Source: Podaxis mareebaensis (taxonomy: Eukaryota > Basidiomycota > Agaricomycetes > Agaricales > Agaricaceae). From it: a DNA stretch of 64,000 nt. The stretch is from assembly GCA_018524725.1 (NCBI GenBank), contig JAEUWP010000436.1, positions 62,001 through 126,000 on the forward strand, written 5' to 3'. Below are positions 1 through 12,022 of this stretch, piece after piece; the first letter of the stretch is position 1; each line of letters begins with the position of its first letter. Position numbers and translations under genes: made by a program. The notes beneath the pieces are model-generated. The model made no database searches and had not been told where the DNA came from. It was given only the letters and a program-made list of their open reading frames with translations.

Positions 1-42
1 AAGCTAAATTTTGAATTACCCTTTGTCTTTTAATAGTTGACA

Positions 43-639
43 ATGTCCCTCGCTATGGAGACGACACTTTCCTCCTTGCCGCTGACGTCACTCACTGTGT
101 GGTCGATGCAGCATATCCGTGATGTGTTTGAGGCGTCGAGCGATGAAGAGGCATTGCAAGCGCTTGACAACACGTTTGCGCGGAATGTCGAAGCCACCGT
201 AAACGGAAGGCCCATACAATATCAGGATATTCAGGGAATGGTGTTGGCGTTGAGGAAGGGATCAAGATTGAAAGTGTCATGGCAGCAGGCGCGAGAATTG
301 CCTGACGATGCATCTACAAACCAAGTACGCCGTCTTTATTTTTGGGCCAAATCAACGGTCGTGCTGATGTCGGGATGCAATAGAGCGGTGTATTCAGTGG
401 AGCATATGTTATTCAAGGCATCCAACGATTGCTACCGGGGTCAAGTCACCCAGTCGAATTCGAGCGGCATAAGTCTGTGGAGGTCCAGTGAGTGCGCATC
501 GTTTGGGAATCGGCACAGAATTTGACGGAAAATCAGGATAGAACCACAGAGCAAGGATATTAGCATTGACAGTAGAAGAATCGTGAAACTTACGTTCGTG
601 GCAACCGACGTTCGAGTTAATCGTCAAGCTTCGCTTTGA
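43..639 (+). CDS. Small conserved fungal protein, NTF2/SnoaL-like fold
   Basis: Three exons (43-324, 384-487, 537-639) join to 162 aa with both introns in agreement on frame. The start is the ATG at 43. The layout is an N-terminal helical part (motif TVWSMQHIRDVFEAS), then beta-rich text with GVFSGAYVIQGIQRLLPGS and a C-terminal strand RRIVKLTFVATDV. This pattern recurs in a family of about 150-residue Agaricomycete proteins that I associate with the NTF2-like (cone-shaped alpha+beta barrel) fold. No catalytic residue set can be named and the function is unknown. There is no signal peptide or membrane segment, so it is probably cytosolic. The gene sits at the window edge and its promoter is mostly outside. 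Confidence 0.72.
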
Positions 640-1377
640 AACTGGCGCTCGAAGAGAAGGACAGAGGATCTGCCGTCGATCTGGAAAAAAAGTATCTTAG
701 TATTGTACCTTATTAGACGGCCGCGGCGCACCAGAATCATGTTTTTCACCAAGTGGCCGAGACCAGCATTGGCCCGCTGTTGTTGGCAGTGTGAGTGCCG
801 AGTAAGTGAGTTGCCCCTCGATTCGCAAAGCGGATATCAAGAATCGAAGTTTAAATTTGAGCACTATATTGATAGCACGTTCTCTGGTATATTTCAGAAG
901 CTGGGGTTGGGCAATTTGGGCCTAGCCCAATTTTTAATCCGGCGGAAGGCAACGGTGAAAGGTCCGACGGTATTGCGAGAAACCATGGACAGTGCCGCAA
1001 CAAGGGAGATGTGGGTGTTCTGGTTTTGACCATGGTGAATGTTATCTTCCTGATAGTGTTCAACCATAGGCCGATATACGTTAATAAGTCACTCCCGGGT
1101 CGAGGGCGTGTTATTTAGCGTACGCAGATACATTTCTCAGCGGCAGTAGGGTTCAAGCATTTTAGAAGCTGCCAAGTCGGATCGCCTGGATCGCTTGTTA
1201 CATGTTATCAATGATGTAGCGCGTCAGTAAAATGCCTTCCTTCCGTGCATCTTCAACCATAAAGAACTTTATGGATAGGATTCTGGAAGCCGAGCCTGGA
1301 TCTACTTGACGACTGACGGACACTTTGTTGTTAAGAAAGCAAGCAAGAGGTGGGATGCACAAGCGCTTACGTAATGA
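640..1377. other. Intergenic stretch without a supported gene
   Basis: Short open stretches occur here, such as an Ala/Gln/His-rich reading frame around 720-790 flanked by possible splice sites, but none can be joined to a start and stop in a convincing gene model. The right end is promoter for the Sld7-like gene. Confidence 0.5.
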
Positions 1378-1395
1378 ACGCGTGACGCGACGCGT
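1378..1395 (+). promoter_or_regulatory. MluI cell-cycle box (MCB) cluster
   Basis: Two perfect ACGCGT hexamers (1378-1383 and 1390-1395) flank an ACGCGA at 1385-1390, ending 26 nt before the start codon of the Sld7-like gene. In ascomycete yeasts ACGCGT is the binding site of the G1/S factor MBF, which drives DNA-replication genes. The cluster at a replication-initiation gene therefore suggests the same control. The site is seen directly; the regulation is inferred. Confidence 0.6.
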
Positions 1396-1421
1396 CTAGA
1401 ATTCAACTTTGTCAAAAGTGA

Positions 1422-2932
1422 ATGTCTACCATCTCAAATGGCTCTGAGATGATTTCAGCGATATCCAGGACCACCCCAACGCCGGAGAAGACAGTAAACA
1501 CGAACACAGCGACGCCGAATAACCGACACGGAGACGTAGTGTTTGAGACACCCTCCAGCTCATCAGGACTATCAAACTATCGACTACTCTACCGCGGCGC
1601 ACTATCTTTACCCGATTCCTACCTTCTCCTCGATGGGCTCACTTTCAGTGCTCACTTGGAGTCTCCAATGAAACACCAATTGCTGGAAAATCCACTCGCC
1701 TTGGCATTAGAGAGTATGCGTGGTAGGCAGAGCCTACGCTTTCTGACGGCCGTCAAACTAAGTGACGTATGGTTGGACGAAAGCGGAAATGTCGAAATGT
1801 GTGTATATGCTCTCATTCTGTAACTTCTATTTTATCGATTTCTTACACAGGCAGATTCATCCCCGTGCCACGTTGTCCAAGATCTACTTTGAGAACATAT
1901 TTTGTCTGCTACCATATCCCTCTGCATCTACATCCCATCATCCGATTGATCATCCACCCGGTACAAAGTCAGAACTAGGTGTAAAGATTGCATTGGGAGA
2001 TACTGGTAAGGGGGATTGGCCTCCAGATATCAAGTTCCAGTTGTTAACGATGCTTCAGATGGTCTCGAAACAACCCATATTGTTGTTTTCGGTCAAGTTG
2101 TCGCTTCCCATGCTCGTACAATCAAATTACGAGTCGCGCGGTTGACGCCCCACCCGCCTCCAAGGCCCATTTCAAACCGCATTCCAAGACCTGATGATCC
2201 GATACCACGAAGGCCACCCGTCGTGTTCAATCGTACCAACAGTATCGGTACCAATAGCTTCCCAAGAGACCTCAAGCGAACCGCAAGTGCGAGTAGTAGC
2301 GCCTTAGCATTCAGTCTAGTACATGGAGATGGAGGCGCGGTTACCAAAAAGCAGAAATTGACTAACGGTGCTGCCAAGGACCTCCCAAAACCCAGTAGCG
2401 AATCTACAGCTGGTGATAGAATCTTCAAGGTCCCGTCGCTACCGGGAAAAGCGAAAGGAAAGGGGAAGGAGAAGGAGGATGTATTTGGGTCTGTTCTCAA
2501 GAGAAAGACCTCTTTTGGAGACGACCTTGGGAAAGAAAAGGATGTCGGCGAGGCAGAAATTGAACGAGCGAATAAGAATGTACGACAAGATTGATCCTCT
2601 TCTCTGTCGCTCCTGTCTGATACTTTTCCTACAGCTCATCAAGAAAGCCGCGTTGGAACACCTGTGTCGGACGAAGGACCCAACACTGCGACGAAATGTA
2701 GACAGAACTCACCCAGAGTTTAAGGAAATCTGGGGATGGATATACCGGGGTGTGGGATTTGCTCTCGTGAGTCGATGTTTAGCTGGGTTAGTTCAATATC
2801 CCGACTGCCAGTTAACAGCGTGCACATATGAAGTCAACGCCCCTCGACAAACAACATATCCACACTCTTATAGAAACGCATGCACGAATGTACGTTGGCG
2901 AACCGCTGGATGGGACCCACTCAAATGGCTAG
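1422..2932 (+). CDS. sld7: Sld7-like DNA replication initiation protein
   Basis: Five exons (1422-1798, 1851-2005, 2059-2579, 2635-2766, 2819-2932) give 432 aa with consistent phases. The N-terminal third is beta-rich. The middle, about residues 210-350, is basic and low in complexity (KGKGKEKED and similar). The C-terminal ~80 residues match the Sld7 C-terminal domain: a helix with LIKKAALEHL, the signature THPEFKEIWGWIYRG, and the closing helix HTLIETHARMYVG. Yeast Sld7 binds Sld3 and helps load Cdc45 at origins, where it is limiting and cell-cycle phosphorylated. The MCB cluster just upstream fits G1/S expression. The assignment rests mainly on the C-terminal domain; the N-terminal half is too diverged to call alone. 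Confidence 0.72.
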
Positions 2933-3134
2933 GCATGATCTCACGATATTCACGCTATGAAAATTGCTTTCGTTCCAATGCTATTTTGTATGCAACCATT
3001 AGTCCGACTGATTAATTGTTTGTAAGTGATTATTGTCGTATCACATATAATCTATCAATAACGCCCTTCAGATGTAGAATAATAGGATGTACAGAAGACC
3101 AATAAATATGCTAGGGTCCCAGACGCCAAGCCAT

Positions 3135-4800
3135 CTAATAGTCTACGACGCGGATAGTCTGCCGTTCGACCTTTACCTCTAAAAACACCCCACTAGAGTG
3201 CCTCTTCACCTCACCCTTTCCAGATCCTCCTTGCCTAGCCTTCGTTAACCTGCGACCAATCGACCTCGTCCGAACGCCAGTCGCCCGAGAGCCCTCCTCT
3301 GGTGCAGACCCGCGGACCTGCTCTTCGTTTGCCTCCTTCTCCTCGGGTGAAACGGGGATACAAGGGAAGATGACTGAGAAAACCTTTCGAGTACCGGATT
3401 TGGTTCGAGCGCGTCTGTGGCGAGTGGTATGGGCTGTTGGCGAAGGAGGTGGAGGGGGAGGATGCTTTGATTTCTTGTCTTGAAAGTACGAAAGGGCCTG
3501 GGGGGCAGGTTGTAGGCTATGCGATGGGATCCCATTTTCTGTTTTGACGACATTCGTTAACTCGGGGCCAGTACTGACTTCGCTGGCTGGCTTTCCCCGG
3601 ATGTCATGCTCATCTGAAGCTGAAGATGTGCACTGGTGATTTTGGAAGGTCCGCCACCAAACTTCGCCATCCGCCGAAGGTGAGGGTGCGATCATAGATG
3701 GTGAAACAGCATCCCAGTATGGCGTTCGTCTGGTATTGGGGCTGGGGAATGTCGCTCGTTTGGGGGTAACCTCAATAGCTTGGATCTCTTCTTCGTGGAT
3801 GTCGGATATACCTGCGGCCTTTATGCCACTCAAGTTGGGTGCCGTGAACGGGATGGGCGAAGGTGTGGAAGGAGGTGAAGACGGGGGAGGAGTGAGATTC
3901 GAGGGGGTTACATCGGCGGAAGGAGTAGTGGAAGGGCCGGCGCTGCCTTCAGAGATAATAACGCCATCGAGATCGATGTCGTTTGGGCCATCACTGCACT
4001 CGCCATCTGGATATCCTGACGAACTTGAAGCCAAAGAGGAAGAACTCAAGATGGACGCGACGGTGTGAGGGCATTCGTCATAATCGGAGTCGTATTCCGG
4101 GTAATCCTGGTGTGAGTGACGAAGAGAAGGAGGTTGCGTGTTGTTGGGGATCTCGAGTGTTGTCGTCGAGTCGCGAATTCGACTGGCCTCAGCGATAGTG
4201 GCATTCAACGATGGGACCAAGCGGATCTGTCCCTGGACTTGGCCATCGTAGTCTGCCGTGTCGGTTTCCTCAGAATAACAATCCGCGGAAGACGCCGAAG
4301 ATGCTGGGACATGAGCTTCGAGCTGCAGGACACTCAACAAGCTCTCCAATAACTGTTGCTTATGCCCATTTCCCATCCCCTCATCTACCTTTGGAACTGG
4401 ATGATCCCCAGGGGTAGCGCTCAGATGAAAGGATATTTCACTTGTGTTATCCGAAGGGATGCCCTCAGAAAATCTGGTTGTTGCTGAAATGGAGAGACCG
4501 CCGGAATGCTCTTCGTGCCAGCGAGAGCTAGAAGGATTAGAGGAGGAACTGGTAGAAAGGACGCGTGAAAGGTCGTGGTTGTCTGTTGAGCGCCCTTTGA
4601 ATGTTAAGACTGAGGGCTTAGATGTGATCGTGAAGGGGCGGATGCTAGCTGCAGATGCCTTGCAGGGACTTGAGATCGATGATAACTAGTGAAAGTTCAG
4701 CAATTGGTTGGAGGTGGGTAGAGGAGAGAGATGATACCTGTCGCTTAAGGTGGGGGTCGTAGCGTTGAGTGCTATACGTATACACCATTGATGTTGCCAT
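3135..4800 (-). CDS. Ser/Pro-rich, probably disordered fungal orphan
   Basis: Two exons on the minus strand (4738-4800, 3135-4685) are separated by a 52-nt intron and give 537 aa. The first exon codes for a short MATSMVYTY start. The body is almost wholly low-complexity Ser/Thr/Pro with acidic patches (EYDSDYDECP, IHEEEIQAIE), a polyproline run near residue 430 and a basic C-terminus (HRRARTKSG, RSIGRRLTKAR). The last 40 residues look ordered (GVFLEVKVERQTIRVVDY). No domain is recognised. It could be a scaffold or nuclear regulator, but nothing in the sequence decides this. A TATAAA-like element reads on this strand about 150 nt upstream of the start (4950-4957). Confidence 0.66.
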
Positions 4801-6283
4801 TGCAGAGCCGAAATCAGGCTTTCGTAGTTTGTAAGTCAGGCAAGACGGGGAAGGACAATCGAAGGAGGAAGAGCAAAGCGACCTGTCGCACTCTTCAAAT
4901 CCTCATAAACGCTGGGGAATAGCAATTCACATAAAGCCAATGCGCACAGACGCTATATAAAGGTTGGGTGTTTGGGTGGACGAATGGTCAATGCCGCGAC
5001 GATCGTCCATTGTCTTGACCGACGTCGGTTATCATGCATGGACCGCTGAGTGTGTGTCATGGAAGTCCAAGTCCAAGCCACATGGAATAAGGATAGGCAA
5101 TTGTTCGCGATTGTGGAATTATGGGATTGACGCTCGGATTTTTTTGTTGCATTTTATTTTTGGTGCTGGAAGGATGTGGTCATTCCAGAATTGGAGAGTG
5201 CTGTGGCATAGCGCCCATTTGTGAGTGATGGGTGGTAAGTCGCGCTTGGATTGCTTGTATCGCTGCGACAGGAGGGGTATGAGCAAAGCCACGAAAAACC
5301 GAGGCATGGAATCTGGATGAGTCGACACTACGAGGTGTTTGCCACGAGTACTACTTCAGGTCACCTAACCAGTTGGTGTGGAATCATGGGACAGAACGAT
5401 GATTTCCATTTCAGTGTGCCTCCAATAGTCACAAGACCAGGGGACGGTCAGAGGTTGAACGAAAGAAAGAAAGGAGCTTGTGAGTTCCAGAGGGCGAAAT
5501 GTCGCGGGGATATACGGAAGGAAGGGTAAGCGGCTAGGCGAGACGGCAGTCCCGGAGTATGGATGAGCAACTGGGCTGTTCTAGCCGTAGGCACTTTGGC
5601 CGCGACATTGTCCAGCAGAGGCCAGAGCTTCATTCCACGGGTGATCCACAGGGGAATCATGGAGAAAGGAGAAAACCATGAGTAAAGTCGAGACAGCCGG
5701 TCGGCAACGGAGCTGAAGCAAGTCACAAACTTGAGGCAATAGGAATCTTTCACGTTTCGTCCCGCTGTCCGTCCTCCTTCCGGATCGTCTCGTGTGGCCC
5801 TGACGAATGTGCTTCATTAAAGGGAATTGTTCCTGGATTTGTCAGAGTTGGCTGGCGAATGTTTGCCTGTGCTGGGGGCTGTGACTCTTGGGATCAATTG
5901 CAAAGTTTGTGATGCTGATGGTGTGGATTGCAGTGATGGTATGAGTGATGTGTGTGGGGAAGGCTCACGTGTCTTCCGCCCTTTTCGAAGCGGCCTTGAA
6001 GGGTTGCGAAACAATAGGGCCGTTTGAACATTGGATGTTGGGTATCTCGGAAGAATGGGTTTCTCTAACCTGTTTTATGATATGTAGGGAGTTAAGGGCT
6101 TTTCTTCATTTTTCTTCATTTGTCGGAAAACCAAAGCCAAAAAATGCAATAATCCGTATTTGGATCGTGTGAATAACATACCTCTTTTGACTGGATTACC
6201 TTCATGTCCGTTTGGCTCGGGCGTTTCTAGGTCGTTCAGTGCTCAGCTTCAGACGTCACCCAGCGGTCAAACCTCGACTCACG
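4801..6283. other. Intergenic, 1.5 kb
   Basis: This is the divergent spacer between the minus-strand Ser/Pro-rich gene and the LYR gene. Open frames are short and lack fungal codon character. A TATA-like element at about 4950 belongs to the leftward gene. Nothing else is supported. Confidence 0.5.
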
Positions 6284-6959
6284 ATGGCAACGCAACCAGT
6301 CCTGAAAGGTCTTCCGCCCGATTTTCGCAGCTTTTATCGTTTATTCCGGCGTGCATGTTCAGCGTCTGTACTTCACCGCAACGCAGAATCTATTGCACTA
6401 CGAAACCTCTACAGAACCACCTTTCGACGTGCTGGTCTAATTTATATGCGCACTAAGAATGAATCAGTTAAAGATAGCGAGATGATCACTAAACGTGAAG
6501 CTTGGTTGGGTGCTTGGAATAAACGAAGTGCGTCACCCATGCCCTTGGCAGATCCTAATTTTGTTGACAGTTTTGGACATAGTGGATAATACTCTTGCTC
6601 TCCTGTACAATTCCTCGCACACCCGGGGACTTCCACATCAACTCACGAAATTCCTCGGACATTTCATTTACAACCAACGCCGCACGTACTGGGAGAATAA
6701 ATATAAAGGACTTATGTGGAACCCACAGCTTCCGCCCGACTCGCCCCAGTACAAACCTCAGCCTGAGAGACCGGCACAGGCGGCCAAACGCGCAAAGGAG
6801 AGGAAGATGAAAGAGTTTGTCGAGCAAGCTTTAGGGCCTCTGAGGGAGGTTGTGAGGATGGCTGAGGGGAGAGATGAGATTTCGTTTGGGAATTTGAAGA
6901 ATTATACAAGGCTGAAGGGGAGAAAGACGCCACCGAGACTGGAAAACCCGCCCCGGTGA
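6284..6959 (+). CDS. LYR-motif protein, probably mitochondrial
   Basis: Two exons (6284-6527, 6571-6959) give 210 aa. Residues about 13-60 are a basic amphipathic helical region containing NLYRTTFRRAG, an LYR tripeptide followed by aromatic and basic residues as in LYRM/Complex1_LYR proteins. These bind the mitochondrial acyl carrier protein and assist Fe-S or respiratory-complex assembly. A second helical segment carries NQRRTYWENKYKG, then a Pro/Lys-rich tail. The start context (six basic residues among the first 35) would suit import to mitochondria. I do not recognise the specific LYRM class, and the protein is longer than a typical 90-120 aa LYRM. It may instead belong to a fungus-only family with an LYR core. 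Confidence 0.62.
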
Positions 6960-7658
6960 TTTCGTGGTTTATTTTCGTGAAGTTGGTAGATTGATTTACG
7001 GCCGGGGTTGCTCTACTTGCGCTGGGCAGGCGGGATAAAGGAGTCCTGTCGCGCCCATTCTTGGGTTCAGTTTTGACATATTTATGGTTGATATGTGGAG
7101 TGTCGTTATCGCTGTGCGTTGCTCTCGCTCCGTCGCGATGGTTCCGGGCTCAGAGTCTAGTTCGCGGCTCGATACGTGTAATATTTTGTTCCCTCAGTGA
7201 GTGATGAATATTTCCAACAAGGGGTTTTTTAACGGGCTGTTTTCTGTTTCGGCGCTTGAAACAGGAATCTTGATGGCGGGGTGCAATGATCATTTTGTGC
7301 CCGATGGACTTAATCAGGGGGGAGATGATGCGTAGGTGCGTCGTTACGTTCGCTTGGCGACTCTCAAACGCACGGCCGTGGGTACCCTAACATATTCCGA
7401 TGCTGACCCTGGTCCTGAGCTCCACATAGGATGTGTTTGAGAAGGAGAGAAATGTCCGAGTCCGTCTCAGTTACTTTGATTTCGTAAACTGGAGCATAAA
7501 TACCTAGGGCTCTCTGCTCTCTGACTTCATCAAATTCGCCTTCGTTCTCGCCTTCGACCTGTATTGCGGTTTATTCTTGACTGGCTCAGGATCTTCTCTC
7601 TTCGTTCCTTCTCCTCCACGTATATATTTGCTCTTTCTTGCCAACCCAAGTGATCAAC
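6960..7658. other. Intergenic with CT-rich leader of the next gene
   Basis: About 700 nt without a gene. From about 7500 the plus strand is pyrimidine-rich (CTCTCTGCTCTCTGAC and similar). A TATATATTTG lies at 7621, which fits a fungal promoter and 5' leader feeding the gene at 7659. Confidence 0.5.
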
Positions 7659-8313
7659 ATGTCTACTCCTTCCCTTACCATTTCCACCTCCCACAACGAG
7701 CAAACCGGGATCGCCAGCGAGGTATGTTCGTTCCTTGATACCCTACACAATCAGTGATACTCATGCCGCTTATCAGTACGAGCCTTTCTCCCCATCATCC
7801 TCGACTCGTCCCTTCTCGCCCACGTCTTCGGGCAGGTACTCGGAATACTCGGCAGGAGATTCCGATGTCGACAGCGATGAGAGCATCTCCCCAAACCTCA
7901 AATTCTCATTCGAAGACTGGCATACACCATTCAACACCCCATGCCAAGTCGAATTCGACGACGAAGACGGAGCACAGGTGGTTCTCATCCCATCTACGAG
8001 TCCATTCTACCAAGCACCACCCCGGCCTCAATTCAGCGAAACCTTTTCTTTGGAGTCATTTGCGTCAGATTGCTCTCTACCGAGTGTCTGCCCAACTCTG
8101 AGCAGTAAATTCGACATACTGCATTCCCATTCCCCCCTCTCTGCCTCTTCGAGTCAGCACTCCCATTGGTCGTCGGAGAATATCACTGTGGTGGATTCTG
8201 AGCCTGTGCTGGACGACGGGTTTCCAAGGAGCATCCACCTCGTTCACAGCTCTGTAGATAAGATCATTCCGGACTTTCCTGAGGACTCGGCCGTGGTAGC
8301 AAATGTACTATAA
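7659..8313 (+). CDS. Small acidic Ser-rich orphan
   Basis: A 63-nt first exon (7659-7721), a 55-nt intron and a second exon (7777-8313) make 199 aa. The protein is rich in Ser, Asp and Pro, with an acidic core (GDSDVDSDESISP, EFDDEDGAQVVLIPS) and aromatic residues around EDWHTPFNTP. No signal peptide, helix-rich part or known domain is seen. A strong CT-rich leader and TATA-like element argue that it is a transcribed gene. Function unknown. Confidence 0.6.
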
Positions 8314-8398
8314 TTAACTTATTAATTAGTCATCATCTGTACGCACGTGGCTCGGGATGCGGTTCGCGTTCTTCCCACGAGTGTGTTGAGATTGCCTC

Positions 8399-11300
8399 AT
8401 GTCGAGATTGTAGGAACGTTGATTTCCGCACATGATGATCTCCGAGCATGCCTGTCTCTGTACATACCGAGTCTGTCCTACTTTGAATACCCTCTTAATT
8501 TATTGACTGAATACAATCTAGTGACAACCCCTCTCCTCGCACCGAACTTCTCTCTCGCACCACCTCCTCGCCAGCGCCACAGACATACCACTCACACTCG
8601 CGCTCACAATCACAATCACAGTCCCAGAGTCCAGTATCGCCCAGGAATCGCCACAGAAACAACACTCGCACCAATGGCAAGTCCCATTCATCAAGAAACT
8701 GGTGGAAAGAACGGGAACGTGAGCTGTTACACGCCAATTACTCCCCGAGAGACCTCGTACGCATGGTCATCGAAGCCGAGAAAGAAACCACAAAGCTCCA
8801 TGAGACCCTAACCAACACTATCTCATTACTTGACGAAGAATCTAAAAAATGCGCAACTCTTGAACGAGATTCAGTCTCCACCTTTACCCGGCTCAATTTG
8901 GCCCGCGAGGCCGCACAGGCTACCGCGGAGGGCACAGCACGGGACTTGCGTGTAGCCCAGTTCGAGCTCGAACATGCTCGCAGGGAGATTGAGAGACTGA
9001 AAGATGAGCTAGAGGTGCAGAAGCGGATGCGAGAGGAGACCGAGGCAGAAGTTGCAAAGTTTAAGGATGTTGCGTATAGGTTCAGGCGAGAGAGGATTAT
9101 GGATCGAGCGAGGGAGGACGGGAGGAGGGAAGGGTTCGAGGCTGGATTTATGAAGGCACAACAAGAGCATTCGATAAGGATGCAAATGCGGGTGGAAGCC
9201 GCTTCCGCTGCTGCTGCTGCCCAAACTTCGGGACGTCCACATCCTGGGCCTGTTCCCGGCCCCGGTCCTAGCGCCCCCATGCCGGAACCTCGCCATCGAG
9301 CAGACGCTTCTCGGATTCCTGCAGAGAGTTATCCAGGCCCAGAAGTAAATCAAGACGACAATGAGTCGATATACCAAGAACTGGATTCTGTGCCCATAAT
9401 CACACCACCCCAAGGCACGCACACTGTCCCAGATGGCCAGACCGTTCCTATGAGGACAGGCTACTCGCCCACACGTCGCCCCGCACGCTGGCGTTCCAGT
9501 GCCGCGCCGGAGAGACATTCACCAACGCCTTCCGTCGACCACTACGCGATCTCCATCCCGCCACAAGATGTCATCGAACGAACACAAAACATCCATCAGC
9601 CACCACGCGCGGAATGGGTTACTGGACAGCAGCATAGAGACATTCACGGACACACACCACCGATCCCTTCCTCACTCATGATAAACACCAACTCTACCGG
9701 GGCTGGACACCCCGGTCCCTCCAGCGCAGAAACGCCAACCTCAGCAGCTCCTCGTGCAAAACCTCGAGTCAGGATCCGCCGTCCGACTCTCGCAAAGACA
9801 AAACAGACTGCAGTGTCTTGGTATCGCAGCCTCAGCTTTAGGAGGAAACCGAAACAAAAGATCGTCATTGATCCTGATGTGGAGGATGAAGAGCGTCATG
9901 GCGAAGCTTCTAATTCACATGCTGTTTCGCCTACCACTCCGACTGCTACAGACGAAGCTGGTCCTTTGGGTGTACAGGAGTCCAATTCTGTGGCTCCGCC
10001 ACCGATTACTGTACGACCAAGCTCTAGACATTCTAGAGCTGCGAGTGCTTCTTCTGCTATTCGTGCTCGGGACTATGCGTATCCATCTGGGGCTCCTACG
10101 AAAGGACAAGGACATCGACGTGCGGCATCAATTGACTCGGTGTCGACGCATACATCGCAGTTTGATCTGCTCACTGCTCCGGGCATGAGCATGAGCGGCA
10201 GTGGTGGTGGTTATTCGAGGGGTGGGCCTGCGAATGCTAGTGTTGGAAGTTTGGGTAGCATTGGCCTGGGACTCAACGGAGGCGTGGGCAAAACGCAGAG
10301 TGCGTCGGGGAGGAGCGCGAGGTCCGGGGCGGGTACGGGGATTACCAAGAAGTTGAGCGTGATTAAGGAGACACCAAGTAGGGATACGACGCCCGTCAAG
10401 TCTACGCATCAGCATGAAGGTCCGAGTCAAAGTCATGGATCACAACCATTGATGAGACAGTACCCGTATACGGATGATTTACGTTCGATGAAGTCTGGAA
10501 AGTCGACGAGTAGTAGGATGGTAGCCGTGAATCCAGATCCTGCATCATCGCCGGAATGGGCGAACCAATCACAGAGGCAGGTGTATGGGCGTCCGCCGTC
10601 AGACAGTGCGTTGATGCGTCCTGCTGCAACGATGTCAAACTCGTCGTTGGTGCCAGGACAGGGCACTGCGAAGCCGCCACAGACGAACGGGAGTGGGTTG
10701 ATGAATATGAGTGGGAATGGTAGTGGTGTTGGGATGGATACGCCGACGCCTCTGCCGAGGGTTTCGAAGGGTAAAGGGAAGGAGAAAGCTGTACCAGGGA
10801 TGATTGGTGAGGATTTGGATTTGGGTGTGGGTGGGAGTGGGCATGAATCGAGTCCAGGGATTGGGATTGATGTTCAGACGCCCGTAAGTGCATTTTACGT
10901 GGTCTTTTTTGGTTTGGAGTGTGGAAGACTGATTGGATTGTGTAGTCGGACGGGGTGCGGTTCCCCACAGGCCACCAAAATCCTCAGAATGAAAATTTCC
11001 TGAGCCCGAGGCATTCTTCGAATAGCCTCCCACAACACTCAACACCGCGCCATAGCATGGCCACGTCAACGACGAAAGTCGCTGGTCCGACTTCTTCACC
11101 GCAAGGCTTCCCGCGCTCGATATCGCCTATTCCACGTTCGTCGCCAAAGATATTCCTTGCACAAGGATTGCCTAATGCTGAGACCAACGGCGCTGGAGAC
11201 GGTGGTGAAGAAATCAAGAGACCGCGTATGACGGTACTTGGACATGTAAAGGGTATGAGTGAAGATGGCGGTGGTGGTGCGGTATATACGAGTAATGCAG

Positions 11301-11605
11301 GGATGACACCCGGGCCTATGCTGTATCAACCGCTGCCCTCACGCGGGTATCCGCAGCAAAGTCAAGGTGTTGGAGGAGGACCGGGATTAGGACCAGTACC
11401 GGAGGCAGGACTTGGAGCGGATTTGCATCAGGCGAAGTTGCACAGAGTGGGGTCGAGTTCATCGTTGAGGTCGCAGGAGCCATATGGCAAGTTTGACGCG
11501 AGCACGTATGAAGATCCTGCGATTTGGGCTGCGCCGCCTGGAGCATTTCAGAATAGGCCGACGTCGAGGGCTTCGTCGAGGAGACTTTCGTATGCTGATC
11601 CGTGA
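8399..11605 (+). CDS. Large coiled-coil and disordered protein
   Basis: Proposed exons are 8399-8409, 8522-10883 and 10946-11605, 1010 aa with phases that agree. The first exon codes only for MSR plus a split codon and is the weakest part of the model; an in-frame ATG at 8763 is the alternative start. Residues about 75-200 form a long coiled coil (ETTKLHETLTNTISLLDEE, ERLKDELEVQKRM) followed by RRERIMDRAREDGRREGFEAG. The remaining 800 residues are Ser/Pro/Gly-rich and basic in patches (RRPTLAKTKQTAVSWYRSL). The C-terminal exon is Gly/Pro-rich. This architecture suggests a fungal scaffold protein, but the family is not recognised. It lies in the same orientation as a second coiled-coil gene 0.4 kb downstream. 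Confidence 0.7.
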
Positions 11606-12022
11606 ATTTGATGCATTATTGTTATTTTCATGCGGAATTTGCATTTTATTTTTGTAGAGTTTCCCATGGACTGGATACCGGTTGACCTGCAATTATAAGC
11701 CTTTTGTTGTATTGTTAGTGTTATGTTTGTGTTGTTACGGCATATGATTTCATGTTTACTTGTCCCGTGAATTGATCAACCAAGCTGTGATGATGACGCT
11801 GCGAACAAGCTGTTCTATTTCCTCTCTTACCCAACCAGCCTCGTGGTGGTGCAACTTGCGCCATTACTTTCACCATACATACCATGACCCGAACACAAAC
11901 GCAGACACACACGCAGACGAGGACGGCGATGTCGTAAGCACACATACTTCACCACCTCACCACAGCTTTCACTGACGTAGTTGAATTTGTAATTCCTCGA
12001 TTCCCCCACAAGTCCAACATTG
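11606..12022. other. Intergenic, possible extra upstream exon
   Basis: About 400 nt between two coiled-coil genes. An ATG at 11883 opens a Thr/Gln frame (MTRTQTQTHTQTRTAMS) that could splice from a GTAAGC at 11935 to an AG near 12011 and join the next gene in frame. This is possible but unproved. Confidence 0.35.

Noticed and set aside
8738..9280. Minus-strand open frame rich in Ala and Ser
   Set aside because: Antisense shadow of the coiled-coil gene; GC-rich third positions keep it open. There is no domain or intron signal of its own.
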